A stretch of DNA of 64,000 nucleotides from Odontocerum albicorne (GCA_949825065.1 OX463862.1:19027118-19091117); one strand, 5' to 3'. Shown: positions 10,930-22,719, numbered from the stretch's first letter. Notes: generated by a model not told the origin, from the sequence alone. Numbers and translations are program-made.

Positions 10930-11435
10930 CACGGTCTGTCCAATGGGAAAGGTAACTGATTTTATTTTCGCGTAACCACTAACGCCATATGTGGATGAAT
11001 GAGACTATCTACACATTTCGACTTTCTTCCGTAAAAGTTTCAAAGCGCTGGCGTCGCTGGTTCATTCGTAATGACTTAATAATTTACAGAACCTTCTGAG
11101 TCTTGATCAGAAAAGGAACAATGGAGCAACGTGCCAACATTAAATTTTGTTTTAAATTGGGTACAATTGCCTTCTGGCTATTCCCGAAACAGAAGCTGGC
11201 GATGAAAAGAAAGTGTTTCGACACGATTTCAGACATCGAGAAGGCTTCGACCGCGATTTTGGAGGCAATTCCGAAGAATGAATTTCAGGAGTGCTTCAGA
11301 AAATTTTACAACCGCTTTCAGTATTGTATTGACTCACAAGGAGTATATTTTGAATAAAAGGTAATGTAAACTAAAAATAAACAATGTCTTGTATTTCATT
11401 TCCCGTCAGTCACCTTTCACATTGGACAGATAGTG
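10930..11435 (+). mobile_element. Internally deleted mariner element
   Basis: A 506-bp element bounded by TA (10928-10929, 11436-11437). Terminal repeats are CACGGTCTGTCCAATGGGAA on the left and the complement of CACTATCTGTCCAATGTGAA on the right. Inside is the frame described in the next entry, a fusion of the transposase N- and C-termini. The middle of the gene, with the DDD catalytic triad, is gone. Confidence 0.85.
11121..11357 (+). pseudogene. Mariner transposase remnant: N-terminus fused in frame to C-terminus (78 aa)
   Basis: ATG at 11121 opens a frame that stays open to TGA-less TAA at 11355-11357. Residues 1-14 (MEQRANIKFCFKLG) match the start of SETMAR-like mariner transposases. 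Residues from about 20 (LFPKQKLAMKRKCFDTI) to the end (YCIDSQGVYFE) match the C-terminus that follows the third catalytic Asp. The central 250 or so residues of a usual 340-residue protein are absent, so transposition activity is impossible. The preserved frame could be chance or reflect a recent deletion. The frame can be extended upstream to 11103 only with a TTG start, which I reject. Confidence 0.8.
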
Positions 11436-11485
11436 TATACTAGTTATATTGCATAACACTCGTTACGTCTCATGTTAAATGTTGT

Positions 11486-11776
11486 ATGTTGTTTTTTTGT
11501 GAACTTTTCTATCATAAAGCTCATTTGACCCTTGTAATTTGCTCACCTGAAAAAGGTGGATATCAATTCGACATTCATTTGTTCCAAACCACTGTCACTA
11601 GTTCACCCGTGCAAAGTTGGCATTTAGTTACTTTCCGAACTTCTCCAATACGACACGATAGTGTGCTGGAGAATGTTGTACCTCTCTCGCCGGATCAAAG
11701 CGACGAAATGGAGCTTTCGGAAACTTTATTTTCCAATTTATACTTTCACTTCAATGTGTCTTTAATAAGAGAGTAG
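11486..11776 (+). other. Unassigned 96-codon open frame
   Basis: Contains YQFDIHLFQTTVTSSPVQ and LENVVPLSPDQSDEMELSE, a mixed, non-repetitive composition in DNA less AT-rich than its flanks. It lies between the mariner at 10930 and LINE-H. The minus strand has TTTTTCAG followed by GTGAGC at about 11545, so splice-like signals exist there. No family recognised. Confidence 0.25.
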
Positions 11777-11825
11777 AAATAGAATATATGAGTAGTCAAT
11801 TTTTTTTTTAATTGTTGTCTTCTCT

Positions 11826-12115
11826 GATTCCAAATTAAGGAACGACTTAGAACGTTTTAAACGCCATCTATCTAAACTAATATGACACAATGTTGCATTT
11901 AGTGTAAACAATACACATACGAACAAGAATATTTTTTTAAAACCTTAGATTAATTAAGTTCTAAAGAGGTTGCATCTTCTCCGATCCCCTAAGTGTTCTT
12001 TATTCAATTTTAGGTAATTGTTTGAGTAACTCTATACAAAGAAATTATTGACCCAATCAAAACCAAGTTATTCCAATTGATGTCAAAAAAATAGATGTTT
12101 CTCTAGCTTGGTTTC
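11826..12115 (+). mobile_element. LINE-H fragment (uninterrupted paralogous copy)
   Basis: Shares with 12405-12603 the stretches CGCCATCTATCTAAA, ATGTTGCATTTAGTGTAAAC and GGTAATTGTTTGA, then continues ACAAAGAAATTATTGACCCA. The second copy is split exactly at this last phrase by SINE-A and (TA)n. It ends just before the RNase H motif. Confidence 0.7.
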
Positions 12116-12404
12116 CTTCACGTAGACGAATACACGGATTGTATACTCCAGGAGTTGTAACAGTGGTTTAGAACAGTAGAAACTTTTTAGACCCAAGATG
12201 AATTCAGCATTATTTTATTTATTTATAATTATTTACACGTATTTCAAGACATTCATATAAATACATCTGGCAAATTTATTGCTTTAACCTCTTCAGACCT
12301 GAAGTCCATTATGATGGACATCGAGATCATTATTAATTTTTAGCAACTTTGTGGTATATATCTGGACCCAATGATAACAAATTAAGTATAAGATACTGTA
12401 CTAT

Positions 12405-12603
12405 CGACTTGGATCATTTTAGGCGCCATCTATCTAAATGAATACGACACAATGTTGCATTTAGTGTAAACAATATACTCTCAAACAAGGATATTTTTTT
12501 AAACCTTAGATTAATTTAGGTCTACAGAAGTTAAATTTATCCGATTCCTTAAATGCTCTTCATTCAATTACAGGTAATTGTTTGAATAGCTCATACAAAG
12601 AAA
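12405..12603 (+). mobile_element. LINE-H copy, left part
   Basis: Left part of the LINE-H copy that resumes at 13164 with the RNase H domain. About 80% similar by eye to 11845-12045, and truncated at ACAAAGAAA. Confidence 0.7.
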
Positions 12604-13860
<1,257 letters not shown>

Positions 13861-13911
13861 AAATAACCAAAGAGGTGTTTAAACAAGTCTAAGTAAAATC
13901 AAAACTAGAAC

Positions 13912-14005
13912 TCTTTTTTTTTTTAATTCTACCAAACGCAATTGAACCTAGAACCCCCAAGTTGGAAGACATGCATCTTAATGAATTTATCAAAAAGGTC
14001 ATCTA
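13912..14005 (-). mobile_element. SINE-A head fragment
   Basis: Complement of a decayed tRNA head: TTGAACCTAGAACCCCCAAG (B-box side) and ATTTATCAAAAAGGTCATCT (A-box side). Confidence 0.45.
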
Positions 14006-14039
14006 AATCTAAGTCCTTCGATTTTATTTATTATTTTAA

Positions 14040-14260
14040 ACACTCCATTGTAAGTAGCCTATAGACTGTAAGGTAGAGGAAGACCAAGAAAATAATGGTT
14101 GCAACAAGTATAATATTATGAAAGAAGTAAGAAAAATTGTAGAAGTTTTATGAGAAGGTGTATGGATGAGGAAGAGGCGAATATGTGTGTCGAGATAGGA
14201 AAGTCTGTCGCCCTATCATCTTTATCTGTCCCAGCAGAAAAACGGCGTGTTGGTATATCT
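14040..14260 (+). mobile_element. LINE-E 3' end
   Basis: GTAGAGGAAGACCAAGAAAA, TTGCAACAAGTATAATATTA, then TTTTATGAGAAGGTGTATGG and GTGTGTCGAGATAGGAAAGT. Confidence 0.7.
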
Positions 14261-14568
14261 GGATGCCAATTAAATTGAAAAAAAAAACAATTCACATAAA
14301 ATGTAAATGAAATCACGTGTCTCAGCCAAGACCTAGGATTGAGGAAATATCGGAAAAGTACCCTCCTGAACTCAACAATATTTAAATTAAAAATATTCGC
14401 CAAATAAGAAATTCATTTTATCCAATTGTTGTATTCTCAATATTGATGAATCACAACGTACAACTGTTGTAAGCAAATTGCTATTGACACATTGGAATTG
14501 TAAAAGTTTCCGCGTGTTTCTAGCAGTTATAAAAAGGAGTTGAACAAGTGTTTACACTGACTAGTAAT

Positions 14569-14751
14569 TTAGTCTGTGTGCCACACTTTATGGAACTTTG
14601 GCGTTATATTTTCCATTTTGTTTCCCATGACCTCTAATGCCTCTTGCCAGTCAAGAATAAACTTCTCCGGATATGGTGGCTTACTTTTATCAAGTTTAAC
14701 GAGGCTAATCTTAATTGAATTGTTTTGTTGTCTTTCTTCCCTCACTCGCAT
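14569..14751 (-). other. Unassigned 60-codon frame with protein-like composition
   Basis: Reads MRVREERQQNNSIKISLVKL and, further on, YPEKFILDWQEALEVMGN to the end at KVWHTD. Composition is balanced, unlike the F/Y/I/K-rich chance frames nearby. Upstream in frame there is a stop after five codons, and I find no clean acceptor. It could be a terminal exon or a fragment of an unrecognised mobile element. No function is proposed. Confidence 0.3.
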
Positions 14752-14779
14752 TTCTTTCTTTTCTTCTTAACCTAGAACT

Positions 14780-15980
14780 GTATTCGTGTCAGGGAAAAAA
14801 ATTCAGTTTCACGAAAAAAACTCTCGAAAGTTTAGACAAGAACACAAAATTACAACTAACAATGAACATGAAACACGTTTCGTGAACTTAAAATATAAAT
14901 AAACAAAGGAAAAAGTTTTACCTGTTTCTAGCTCTCTGTGTTCTTTGTACTAAATTTACTTTAGAAAAGGACAAGAAAATGCATTCAACGGATCTAAAAT
15001 ATAAAATTCGAAGGGAGGCATTTGATGCCACGTTTTTTCCTTTATTACTATGATTTCATCCAACATTAAAAATATTTGAACCTGATGACCTCCGGCGGCT
15101 TTGTGGTCTAATTGATAAGATATTTACCTTCTATTTTTACCTATTCATGTACGATGGAATCGTCAGTACGTGCGAAGACAAGCTGCTAGATAAACATGTT
15201 TACATCAATAGTTCTAAGTACGAATGCTCGATTAATGGAACCAAAAACACAAGTGTTGCAATTATTAAATTTTTTTTATTCTAATCCTCATATTATTTTC
15301 ATAAAATCTTATTGAATTGTTATTTTTACTTCGTTAGTATTATACTATATAATATGAATGTTACCACCTACAAATGTCTTCCCCCAAGTTTATCCCTCGC
15401 TTTTCCCAACCACCCTACCTCTACCATTCTCTCCCTCGCCCTACGGTTGACTTATATTAGCAATTAATTAATTTGTTGTATATTCTCTGTTCTATTTCCC
15501 ATTATACATTAAAATACACTGCTCAGCAACACTTATGTAGTAAAAATATAATATATGAGGATTTTAATTTAAATTTTTCAAACATAGCGTATTTTTTAAA
15601 GGCTAAGTTTCACAGGTAAGGCAGAGAAAGGGACATACATACAAAATATATCTAAATATAATATTATTTGTTACTTTTCCATACAATAATTTGTTTGAAA
15701 TTTTTATTGAAAAAATAAGGAATATATGCGAATCGGAAAAGGATGCAGGAAGAATTATTTATATGGTTTGGCCACGACAAAAAATGAATATTGAATTATT
15801 TTTAAAATATCTTGGCCGAGTGAAGTACAATATTGAAAGACAGTAGCGGTTGACAGTAGAGTGAATCTTCGTCTCATTATAATAAATAAATAAATAAACG
15901 TTTCGAAATCGCACATATTTCTCTTGATGAACTACAGAAAATACATTTGAGAGAGAAGTTTTCCAAAGATCTGGACTCAT
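14780..15980. other. AT-rich DNA, no gene seen
   Basis: A SINE-A head remnant (TGTGGTCTAATTGATAAGAT) lies at 15080-15140. Otherwise there are only low-complexity tracts. Confidence 0.4.
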
Positions 15981-15990
15981 CTCATAACAT

Positions 15991-16002
15991 CCCCCCCCCC
16001 CC
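15991..16002. repeat. Poly(C) tract
   Basis: Run of 12 C followed by GGCCGAG, unusual in this AT-rich window and a likely site of sequencing error. Confidence 0.8.
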
Positions 16003-16339
16003 GGCCGAGATACACCCCATCAATACAGGGCGAACCCGGTTGCGAGGACGCCAGATATTTTTCAGGCCACACTGTGTATATGCAGACTAAGAAAAAAAGC
16101 AGAAAATTAATAAATGGCAGAAAAAACAAAAAAGTAAACCCACAAATACAACCTCAGATTGACTGTCAAAAACAAAGCTGACAGGAGCTCAAATTTTATC
16201 AAAATAAAATCCCAAATGGAAAATGATGTTCACACATACAAACAACAATACAAAAGATGGAAATAAATAGGCAGTTATGCACGTATATAAGTGACGGGGC
16301 AAAAAAATTATGGAATGAGATAAAGGTGGGAGAATGCGT

Positions 16340-16800
16340 GAAGAAATCTAAGATTGAATAAAGGACTGAGGATATTAGGAAAGCAAGGTGAGGATATACA
16401 AGATCTGTGTCCGCCCCATAATGACATACAGCATAGCGTCCAGAGCCGACACTGTCAGAACCAAAAATCTCCTTCGAACCAGCGAAATGAAGGTACTCAG
16501 GTGTATCACTGGCAAAACCCTTCGTGATAGAGTACGAAACACAGAAATCCAAAGGATGTGCGAAGTTGAAGATATTGTCAGATGGGGACGACAGAGAAGA
16601 AGGTTCTGGAACGAACATGTATCCAGAATGGCGGAACCAAGAGCCGTAAGAATGGCCAGAGTCAGTATCCCCCAAGCTAACAGGCATCCAGGACGGCCTA
16701 CCAAAAGATGGAAAGACAGCTGTCAGTCGACGTCACAAGAGGGAAACGATGATACAGCACCATAACAGGCCAACAGGCCTAAAAGAAGAAGAAAAATAAA
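16340..16800 (+). mobile_element. LINE-R: C-terminus of an RTE-like non-LTR retrotransposon
   Basis: The frame at 16388-16765 encodes RIYKICVRPIMTYSIASRAD, then TKNLLRTSEMKVLRCITGKT, RDRVRNTEIQRMCEVEDIV, RWGRQRRRFWNEHVSRM and HPGRPTKRWKDS, the standard order of blocks at the C-terminus of these LINEs (thumb and post-RT region). The reverse-transcriptase core is absent, so this is a 5'-truncated insertion. It ends CAACAGGCCTAAAAGAAGAA and an A-rich tail. The two long minus-strand frames over it are shadows. It is among the least decayed elements here. Confidence 0.85.
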
Positions 16801-16852
16801 GTGAATTCCAGTTCCGGTTGCCTACCCCTAGTCCCCTAGTTAGTCAGTCAGA

Positions 16853-16914
16853 CCAGTTCCGGTTGCCTATGGGAAACTCGAACTCTCGGAGAACTAGGCC
16901 ACGGAGGTCATCAA
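16853..16914 (-). mobile_element. SINE-A head fragment
   Basis: GAACTAGGCCACGGAGGTCA is the complement of the A-box end; GGGAAACTCGAACTCTCGG is a decayed B-box region. Confidence 0.5.
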
Positions 16915-17060
16915 AATGGTTTGATCATTAAAAAGTATGTATGACGAATTATATGGACGTGGCGGAAGTGTAAAATGTATGCCAGGAAAGAATGAATAGA
17001 AGTCGAAATCTGTTATCTCTGCCTGGGTAATAGTACGAAAGCGTGATGTTGAGATTTTTG
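16915..17060 (+). mobile_element. LINE 3' remnant
   Basis: ATGGACGTGGCGGAAGTGTA, then GCCAGGAAAGAATGAATAGA and ATCTCTGCCTGGGTAATAG. Resembles 3280-3350 and the complement of 41440-41490. Confidence 0.5.
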
Positions 17061-17654
17061 TCGATCAGTGTAAGTATGTTAGTTGAAGAAGTTTCTATAA
17101 TCATTTTGGCATAAGAGTTTGCATAAGTTAACTTCGTATCGTTTAATAAAGTCCTTCATGCGAATTACCAGGTTAGCAGAATGTTATATACAAGCTAGGA
17201 TGGGAACCTTACCAAGGAATTATTTTTCTTTGTTCGTGTTTCCACTCAGTAAAATTTGATTTCATATAATATTTTCATTATGAAGTTTGTAGAAAACAAA
17301 TTGTGACTATGTTATGGTAGGCAACAAGTAATTATTTTAATTTATTCTAATTAATTACTCATATAACAAACTAAAATAAAAACAGTTAATTAGTGACGGA
17401 TTTAAATGAATCCTGCTTGCTCGTTGTGATTGACGCGATCGTCTCTTCCTTTCAGCTTGTTCAGCTCTTTTTACCACCAGTTTATCATTTTGATCCATAA
17501 TAAATAATACGTCTGCAATACTTTAAATTAAAATGTTGTCTTGCAGATACAATCCAAAACGTACATTTTTAGATTATTTTCAACTAAATGCTTAGTTAAA
17601 TTCGTTTCCGGAATAAAATAGGAAATCTTTAAGAATGTTGAATTAGTATATTAT

Positions 17655-18365
17655 TGTATTTATAGTTAAGGCATGCTGTGGATGTTTCAAGACTTTGTAA
17701 TTTGTTGAGTCCAACTTTGTTTATTCCAATTTATATAACGGTATAACTACCTGTTTGAAGGCTTTCACCTCACCATTAATGCGAGCACTAACAATACAAA
17801 ACGTTGTTCGAACTGGTACCGACATACACGCTTCTAACGGTTAAAAAATCGTGTTGGGGATTATAGGAGATGGAGGTAGGGGACAACTTCGGCAAGCAGT
17901 GGTGAGATCTTGGGAATGTATATGTTTGCCAGATGTTCATCCTAATGCACGGATTTGGATATTTCTAGAACCTGTAATCTGTACAAATTATTTTCGTTAC
18001 TTTCGTCGAATTTGGGATCATCGAGAGAAAATGTGTGATTTTCACGGTGAAAATGATTAGCCATTTCAGAATGAATCCTCTAATTACTTCCTAGAAATAT
18101 CTAAGTCCGTACATTGAAGTGACCATCTGTAAACACATATATTCCCAAGATCTCACCGCTACTTGCTGAAGTTGTCTCCTGCCTCCCTCCACCCACAACC
18201 CAACTTTTTACTGTTAGAAGCATGTGTCGATAGTAGTTCTAACAAAAGTCAGTCTTGTTTGTGCTCCCCTGATGATGTGGGGAAAACCTTGAAACCGTTA
18301 GGAGTATACCGTTATTTAAAGTGGAATAAACAGTGTTGGATTAAATAAATTACAATGTATAATTT
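17655..18365. mobile_element. Foldback P, large copy with hammerhead-like, Penelope-like core
   Basis: Inverted arms of roughly 280-320 bp: left arm landmarks TTATTCCAATTTATATAACG (about 17718), GACAACTTCGGCAAGCAG (about 17881) and GTGAGATCTTGGGAATGTAT (about 17900); the right arm carries their complements near 18310, 18165 and 18140. The loop is about 17980-18070. In the right arm, CTGATGATG is followed 13 bases later by TTGAAACCG, the order and spacing of a hammerhead core (CUGANGA, stem, GAAA). Such motifs occur in Penelope-like retroelements. No reverse transcriptase is seen, so the class is inferred. The three short plus-strand frames here are not genes. Confidence 0.65.
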
Positions 18366-18949
18366 AACTGAAACGGAATTCTGAGCAGAATGTACGAGTA
18401 TATCTTATTGATAGAAAAAAAATTATATACTACATTGATAACCAAATTCATTCCTTTACATTCAACAGCGTAAGATAGAGAATCTAAGAATTGAGTGATA
18501 TGTGAATCTAATAATTGAGTGTTAATATTATAAATGTTAGGAGAATCAAGAAACACATTATAAACTGCTTTTTTTGATTTTATGTTTATATTTTTCTGTT
18601 CAACAATAAAGTCATAAATTCTTAGTAAATACGTTATTTTCCATTGTTATTTTATATCTTTTAATCATATATAGAAGTGAAAGCTGTCAAATGTTATTTG
18701 AAAAGTAAAAATGTTCAACTATGACATAAATTAAATAATAACTACTTTACCGTAACTATGGTAACATCTCTTGATATAGACAGACTTAAGTACAATCGAT
18801 TTAATGTTATTTGATGTTCAAAGGTTTTCACGGGTTTTTTCCACCAGTTTAAAATAATTCTCGGAATTTTTACCGTGTTAAGTTAGCTTCGATGGTAGCC
18901 AATGTTTTAAATTCTTTACGGAATATCGAATATATAGGATGGTTAAAAA

Positions 18950-19060
18950 AATGTTTTTTTAATAATATTTAAAGAACAATTTATATAGCGCTATTCGAGA
19001 GCATATTATTCCCCAAAGAGCACAAATACGACTTATAACTTTCGTTTCAATTCATTCGTT
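18950..19060 (-). mobile_element. SINE-C 3' fragment
   Basis: AATTTATATAGCGCTATTCG, then CAAAGAGCACAAATACGACT. The tRNA-like part has decayed. Confidence 0.55.
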
Positions 19061-19817
19061 TACTGAATACTAAACAAATAATATTTTTGCACTCAAATAG
19101 TTGTCCAATAAAGTTGGATGATAGATATTACTCCTGACAGCAATCTGAATATAAGACACCCCTTCCCATGCTAAGAAGGCTTTATCCTGCCATGTTTAGA
19201 AGAAACCTTGTTTTATGGAATAGACCACGGGTAGATTAGGCCACAAAGGTAGGTAACGTGCTCACGTATGTCAAGTTTTCGCTAAAATTTTGTTCGACTT
19301 TCTCCACTATTTGTGAATAATGCATTCTCCGCGAGCTACACGCTCCAAGTGCTCCAAATTCCAATGTACCATCATACTGTAGAAACGATCTGACAACCTG
19401 TTTCTGTTAAGAAGACTTAGACACGTCTTACAAAGCACAATACTTTAAAAGCAAACTCAAACAGTTCCTCCAGAGGAGGACCAAACGAGAACCTATTGTT
19501 AAAATCAATAACCAAGCCTTGGATGCATTTTACTTTGTGAATATAAATCCGTTCAGAGTGTACCTACAGTAATTTAGAAACATTGCTTAAGAAAAAGACA
19601 AGAGTTTCAGCCTCTACAACAATATCTTCCATAAATACATATTATCAATAGACAGTTATTTTGTAAAAAAAATCCCTACAACAATGAAGAGAAGATTTAG
19701 TATCGTCATACCAGGCATGTCCAAACTACGGCCCGCGGGCCTGGAATACAGCGTGATGTCATACGATATAAACTACAATAGCTTTTGGGAGTCATGATGC
19801 TCATGACTGAATATCAT

Positions 19818-20255
19818 CTTCTTCTCCCTGGCTCCATCCCAACTCATTGTCTGCGAAGACTGTTGGGGTCAGCTCTCCTCGTCGTGTCTCTGCATCAGGT
19901 TATCTTTTTGCACCACCCATGAATTCTTTGGTCTTTCTCTGGTTGTTATTCGAGGAAGATCCATGGAGATTGTCTGGTTCACAATGTGATCGGGTGCTCT
20001 GCGTCCAACGTGCCTATACCATCTCAATCGCCTCTCCTCCATCTTGCTGTTGATGTCTGTAACATCTAAGCTTCCACAAATGCGTGAACTTTTTATTTTG
20101 TCTCTAAGGGACACACCAGCTGACCATCTTAGCATGCGCATTTCACCAATTTCTAGTTGCCTAGAGTACGAGTTATACATCGTCCAGCATTCGGAACCAT
20201 AGAGGAGTGCGGGTCTGACAATTGTTTGGAATACTTTTCCTTTTAACTTTACTGG
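19818..20255 (-). mobile_element. LINE-R insertion with 16-bp target-site duplication
   Basis: The minus-strand frame of 129 residues (20258-19869) reads MPVKLKGKVFQTIVRPALLY, GSECWTMYNSYSRQLEIGEM, RMLRWSAGVSLRDKIKSS and RRLRWYRHVGRRAPDHIVNQ, the C-terminal blocks of an RTE/BovB-like LINE. The 3' tail is GGGAGAAGAAG. Both sides are flanked by CATGACTGAATATCAT (19802-19817 and 20256-20271), a perfect 16-bp duplication. This is a 5'-truncated insertion produced by target-primed reverse transcription. It keeps an almost undamaged frame, so it is fairly young. Confidence 0.9.
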
Positions 20256-20271
20256 CATGACTGAATATCAT

Positions 20272-20460
20272 GACTCCCATGAAAGCCTCCGATGACTCCT
20301 CTCCATCTATCTCCGCACTCTGCGGCTCGATTGGCAGTTGCTAAGGGTAATCCAGTTGCGTCTCTCACTTGGGCAGTCCAACACATTGGGATTATTGATC
20401 TTGTGCGTAGCCCTTCCTCGTCTCTAGTAACCACAAACTTCTCTAGCAACGTTCCCAAAT
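20272..20460 (-). mobile_element. Host LINE-R fragment for the 19818 insertion
   Basis: Minus-strand frame (20458-20249) reads MCWTAQVRDATGLPLATANR and AAECGDRWRGVIGGFHGSHD, the last C-terminal block of an RTE-like LINE (RDATGL-L--A---A-DRD-WR). The overlapping plus-strand frames are shadows. Confidence 0.7.
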
Positions 20461-21264
20461 TTGTTGGTGATTCTCAGTTCTTCGATAAGTGAGACGTTAG
20501 TTTGCCTTGCTGTCCATAGGATTCGTAACATGATTCTCAAGTGCAACATTTCAAATGCATCTATTCAACGTATCTCGCTTGCTCTCAGAGTTCAGGTTCC
20601 CGCGCCATACATGAATATTGCGAAGACGAAAGACTTAACTAGGTGTATTTTCATCATGATGGTGATAGTTCTGCTATTCCATATCTAATAATGCAATGGA
20701 CCAAATTCTTAAGCATGGGTTGCTTCGTACTTATTATTTTGTTAAAAAAATTATGTTTTGTTACATATATTTATTTCTTCAAACACCTCTAAAATTGTAC
20801 AACCAGTAGATTTTTTTTATATTTAACTAACTATCTCTTCAAGTGAACTTAAAATGATGAACACAAATACATTTCGGTACTCTTAATGACATCTGTGTAT
20901 GGAATTCGATATTTTTTAAGCATACCTGAAATAAAAACAGTTCTCTGTAGATTCCAATAGATAAATTATTGGAAAAAATATTTTGGTAAAGTTATTGTTA
21001 TTCACATGTCGATTCAACTATCTTTTGCATAAAAATGTTTGTGATATTTAGTTCAAATTATTAAAAAGTTCTCAATAAAATATATCCATAAAAACCAACA
21101 AGATCAATATTCACTGATACCCATTTGAAAGCAATATTTAGGATGGCAACAACAAACAAACATAAAGTTTCATTTTTCTCATTGACTATTTTTTTATTCA
21201 TTGTAATTCCTTTATATAATTATAATTGGAAGTGTAATTATTGACTTACATAAATATATCAATA

Positions 21265-21360
21265 GTTTCATATTTGATGTATAGAAGAGAAACGTGTGCG
21301 TGGAAAAAGACTGAAAAAAACGGATAAATGCTTTAGAAATGCGTACACTTAGAAAAAATA
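21265..21360 (+). mobile_element. LINE-E fragment cut by MITE-P
   Basis: GATGTATAGAAGAGAAACGT, GTGGAAAAAGACTGAAAAAA, GAAATGCGTACACTTAGAAA, the MYGSETW region. Ends at TA where MITE-P begins. Confidence 0.65.
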
Positions 21361-21452
21361 CAGTACCCGGCGGTAAGTAATACACGTCGTTTGTAGAGCG
21401 TCGTCTCTGTCGCACGATGCGCTAACCGCATCGTGACTACGATACCGGACTG
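21361..21452. mobile_element. MITE-P, truncated copy
   Basis: Starts CAGTACCCGGCGGTAAGTAA after TA, retains TTTGTAGAGCGTCGTCTCTG, then jumps to GATACCGGACTG; most of the second arm is missing. Confidence 0.7.
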
Positions 21453-21527
21453 TTTTTTTTTGTACGTGTGTTGATAATATTAAACCCCAGTTTACTGCCA
21501 TCGTTAAGCATATAATAGTTTTTCGGT

Positions 21528-21950
21528 GGCAACTTTGATTTATGGTAGTGAGACATGGACGTGGAAAAGACTGAGAGGAGCTGAATTAACACGTTTAATG
21601 GGAAGAATACATTGAGTAACAATGTATAACATAATACAAAATGAATGTTTACTTAAGGCTAGTGTGTTGAGAAAGATAGGAGAACTCTGGAATGATTTAG
21701 ATTATTGGAAAAAAAAATACGAAGAAAGACTTATAGTGCAAATATGAGTAGAAAGCGTGATAGAGGAAGACCAAGGAATGTATAGGAAACATCAAGAGAA
21801 TGATATTTTGAAAGAAGGAAATTCGAGAAGCAAGAGACACTTTAATATCTGTAAAAGTGTATTAATGCGGAAAATTTGAAATATTTGTGTCGAGATAGGA
21901 AATTATGACACTCGATTCTCTATCAATAGGAAAATGGCATGAGGGTTAAC
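21528..21950 (+). mobile_element. LINE-E C-terminal copy
   Basis: Begins with the MYGSETW block (TTTATGGTAGTGAGACATGG), continues through AATGATTTAG-TTATTGGAAA to GAGGAAGACCAAGGAA and the 3' terminus near 21945. Frameshifts throughout. Confidence 0.7.
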
Positions 21951-21954
21951 ATGT

Positions 21955-22262
21955 TTGATTTTTTTTATAATTGGCAATTCACGCAAACTGATACAATTAT
22001 GTGAGTCAATATAATAAAACTATTTTTTTAATAACAATTTTAGACAGTAAACGTATTATGTTTCAAGTGATTAAGCTTAAAAAATTTAGCAATCGTGTAA
22101 AAGTTCCAAAAAGAAAGAAGAAACGTAACAATCATTAGACGCGGTAAATTTATGGATTTTAGTAAATCGAATCTGTTACAAAGGACAATCGAAAAATAAA
22201 TTATCTATAGTTTCATCATCCAGACCACACTCGCAGCCGGGATGCTACGTAATACATTTTTA
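21955..22262 (-). mobile_element. LINE-H 3' end
   Basis: Complement reads GCATCCCGGCTGCGAGTGTG and GTCTGGATGATGAAACTATA, matching 13555-13590 (CEC--DDET region), then the 3' UTR with TTGACTCACATAATTG. Confidence 0.75.
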
Positions 22263-22429
22263 ATTTAATTGAAGTATTTTTTTTTACCTTTGCCCCAGAC
22301 GGTTTTATGTCAAACAAAATTACGTCAAACTTACGTTTTATGTCAAACAAAATTACGTTTTATGTCAAACAAAACTACGTAAAAGTTTGACCATGCCTGG
22401 TCTATACAGATTCAGTACCTCCATTAAGG

Positions 22430-22660
22430 ACATTAGTGAGACTCCTTCCCCAGTACACGTCCTGCTTTTACCGGTCACACAATTCAATTACCGGAACAGT
22501 TCAGATAAGCGAGATCGAAATTAGGACGCCAGCAGAGTCGCATCTGATTCTGTGGACTGTACAGTATTATAAATACAAATTATTCGGCAGCCTTCACCGG
22601 CAAACCACACTATACTGTCCACGTGCTCACGTTACGGTTGCGAGTGAGGATAGTTAAGTC
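22430..22660 (+). other. GC-richer island with a 73-codon frame
   Basis: The frame reads RLLPQYTSCFYRSHNSITGT and QISEIEIRTPAESHLILWTV. The island begins just outside the putative hAT right end. The paired CACACAATTCAATTACCGG and CTTCACCGGCAAACCACAC phrases suggest an eroded element end, but nothing matches a family I know. Confidence 0.2.
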
Positions 22661-22719
22661 GATCGTACAAATAATAGTTTTATCTCCAAATACCAAATAT
22701 TGTATTTTTAAATGCATGC

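Larger units (their letters stand above)
19712..22399. mobile_element. Putative composite hAT element
   Basis: Left end CAGGCATGTCCAAACTACGG and, 2.69 kb away, right end whose complement is CAGGCATGGTCAAACTTTTA. Outside them lie CGTCATAC (19704-19711) and GTCTATAC (22400-22407), which match as an 8-bp hAT target duplication if one base was gained or lost. Near the right end TTATGTCAAACAAAATTACG repeats three times (22295-22370), like subterminal hAT repeats. No transposase is visible; the interior is LINE and MITE sequence. Ends may belong together by chance. Confidence 0.4.

Noticed and set aside
16199..16704. Two long minus-strand frames
   Set aside because: Antisense of the LINE-R ORF at 16388-16765, which has clear protein family blocks.
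20161..20176. TACGAGTT near-match to the TACGAGTA footprint
   Set aside because: Not exact, and it falls inside an open LINE-R frame without evidence of insertion. TACGAGTG at 34446 was rejected too, since related LINE copies have a similar word there.
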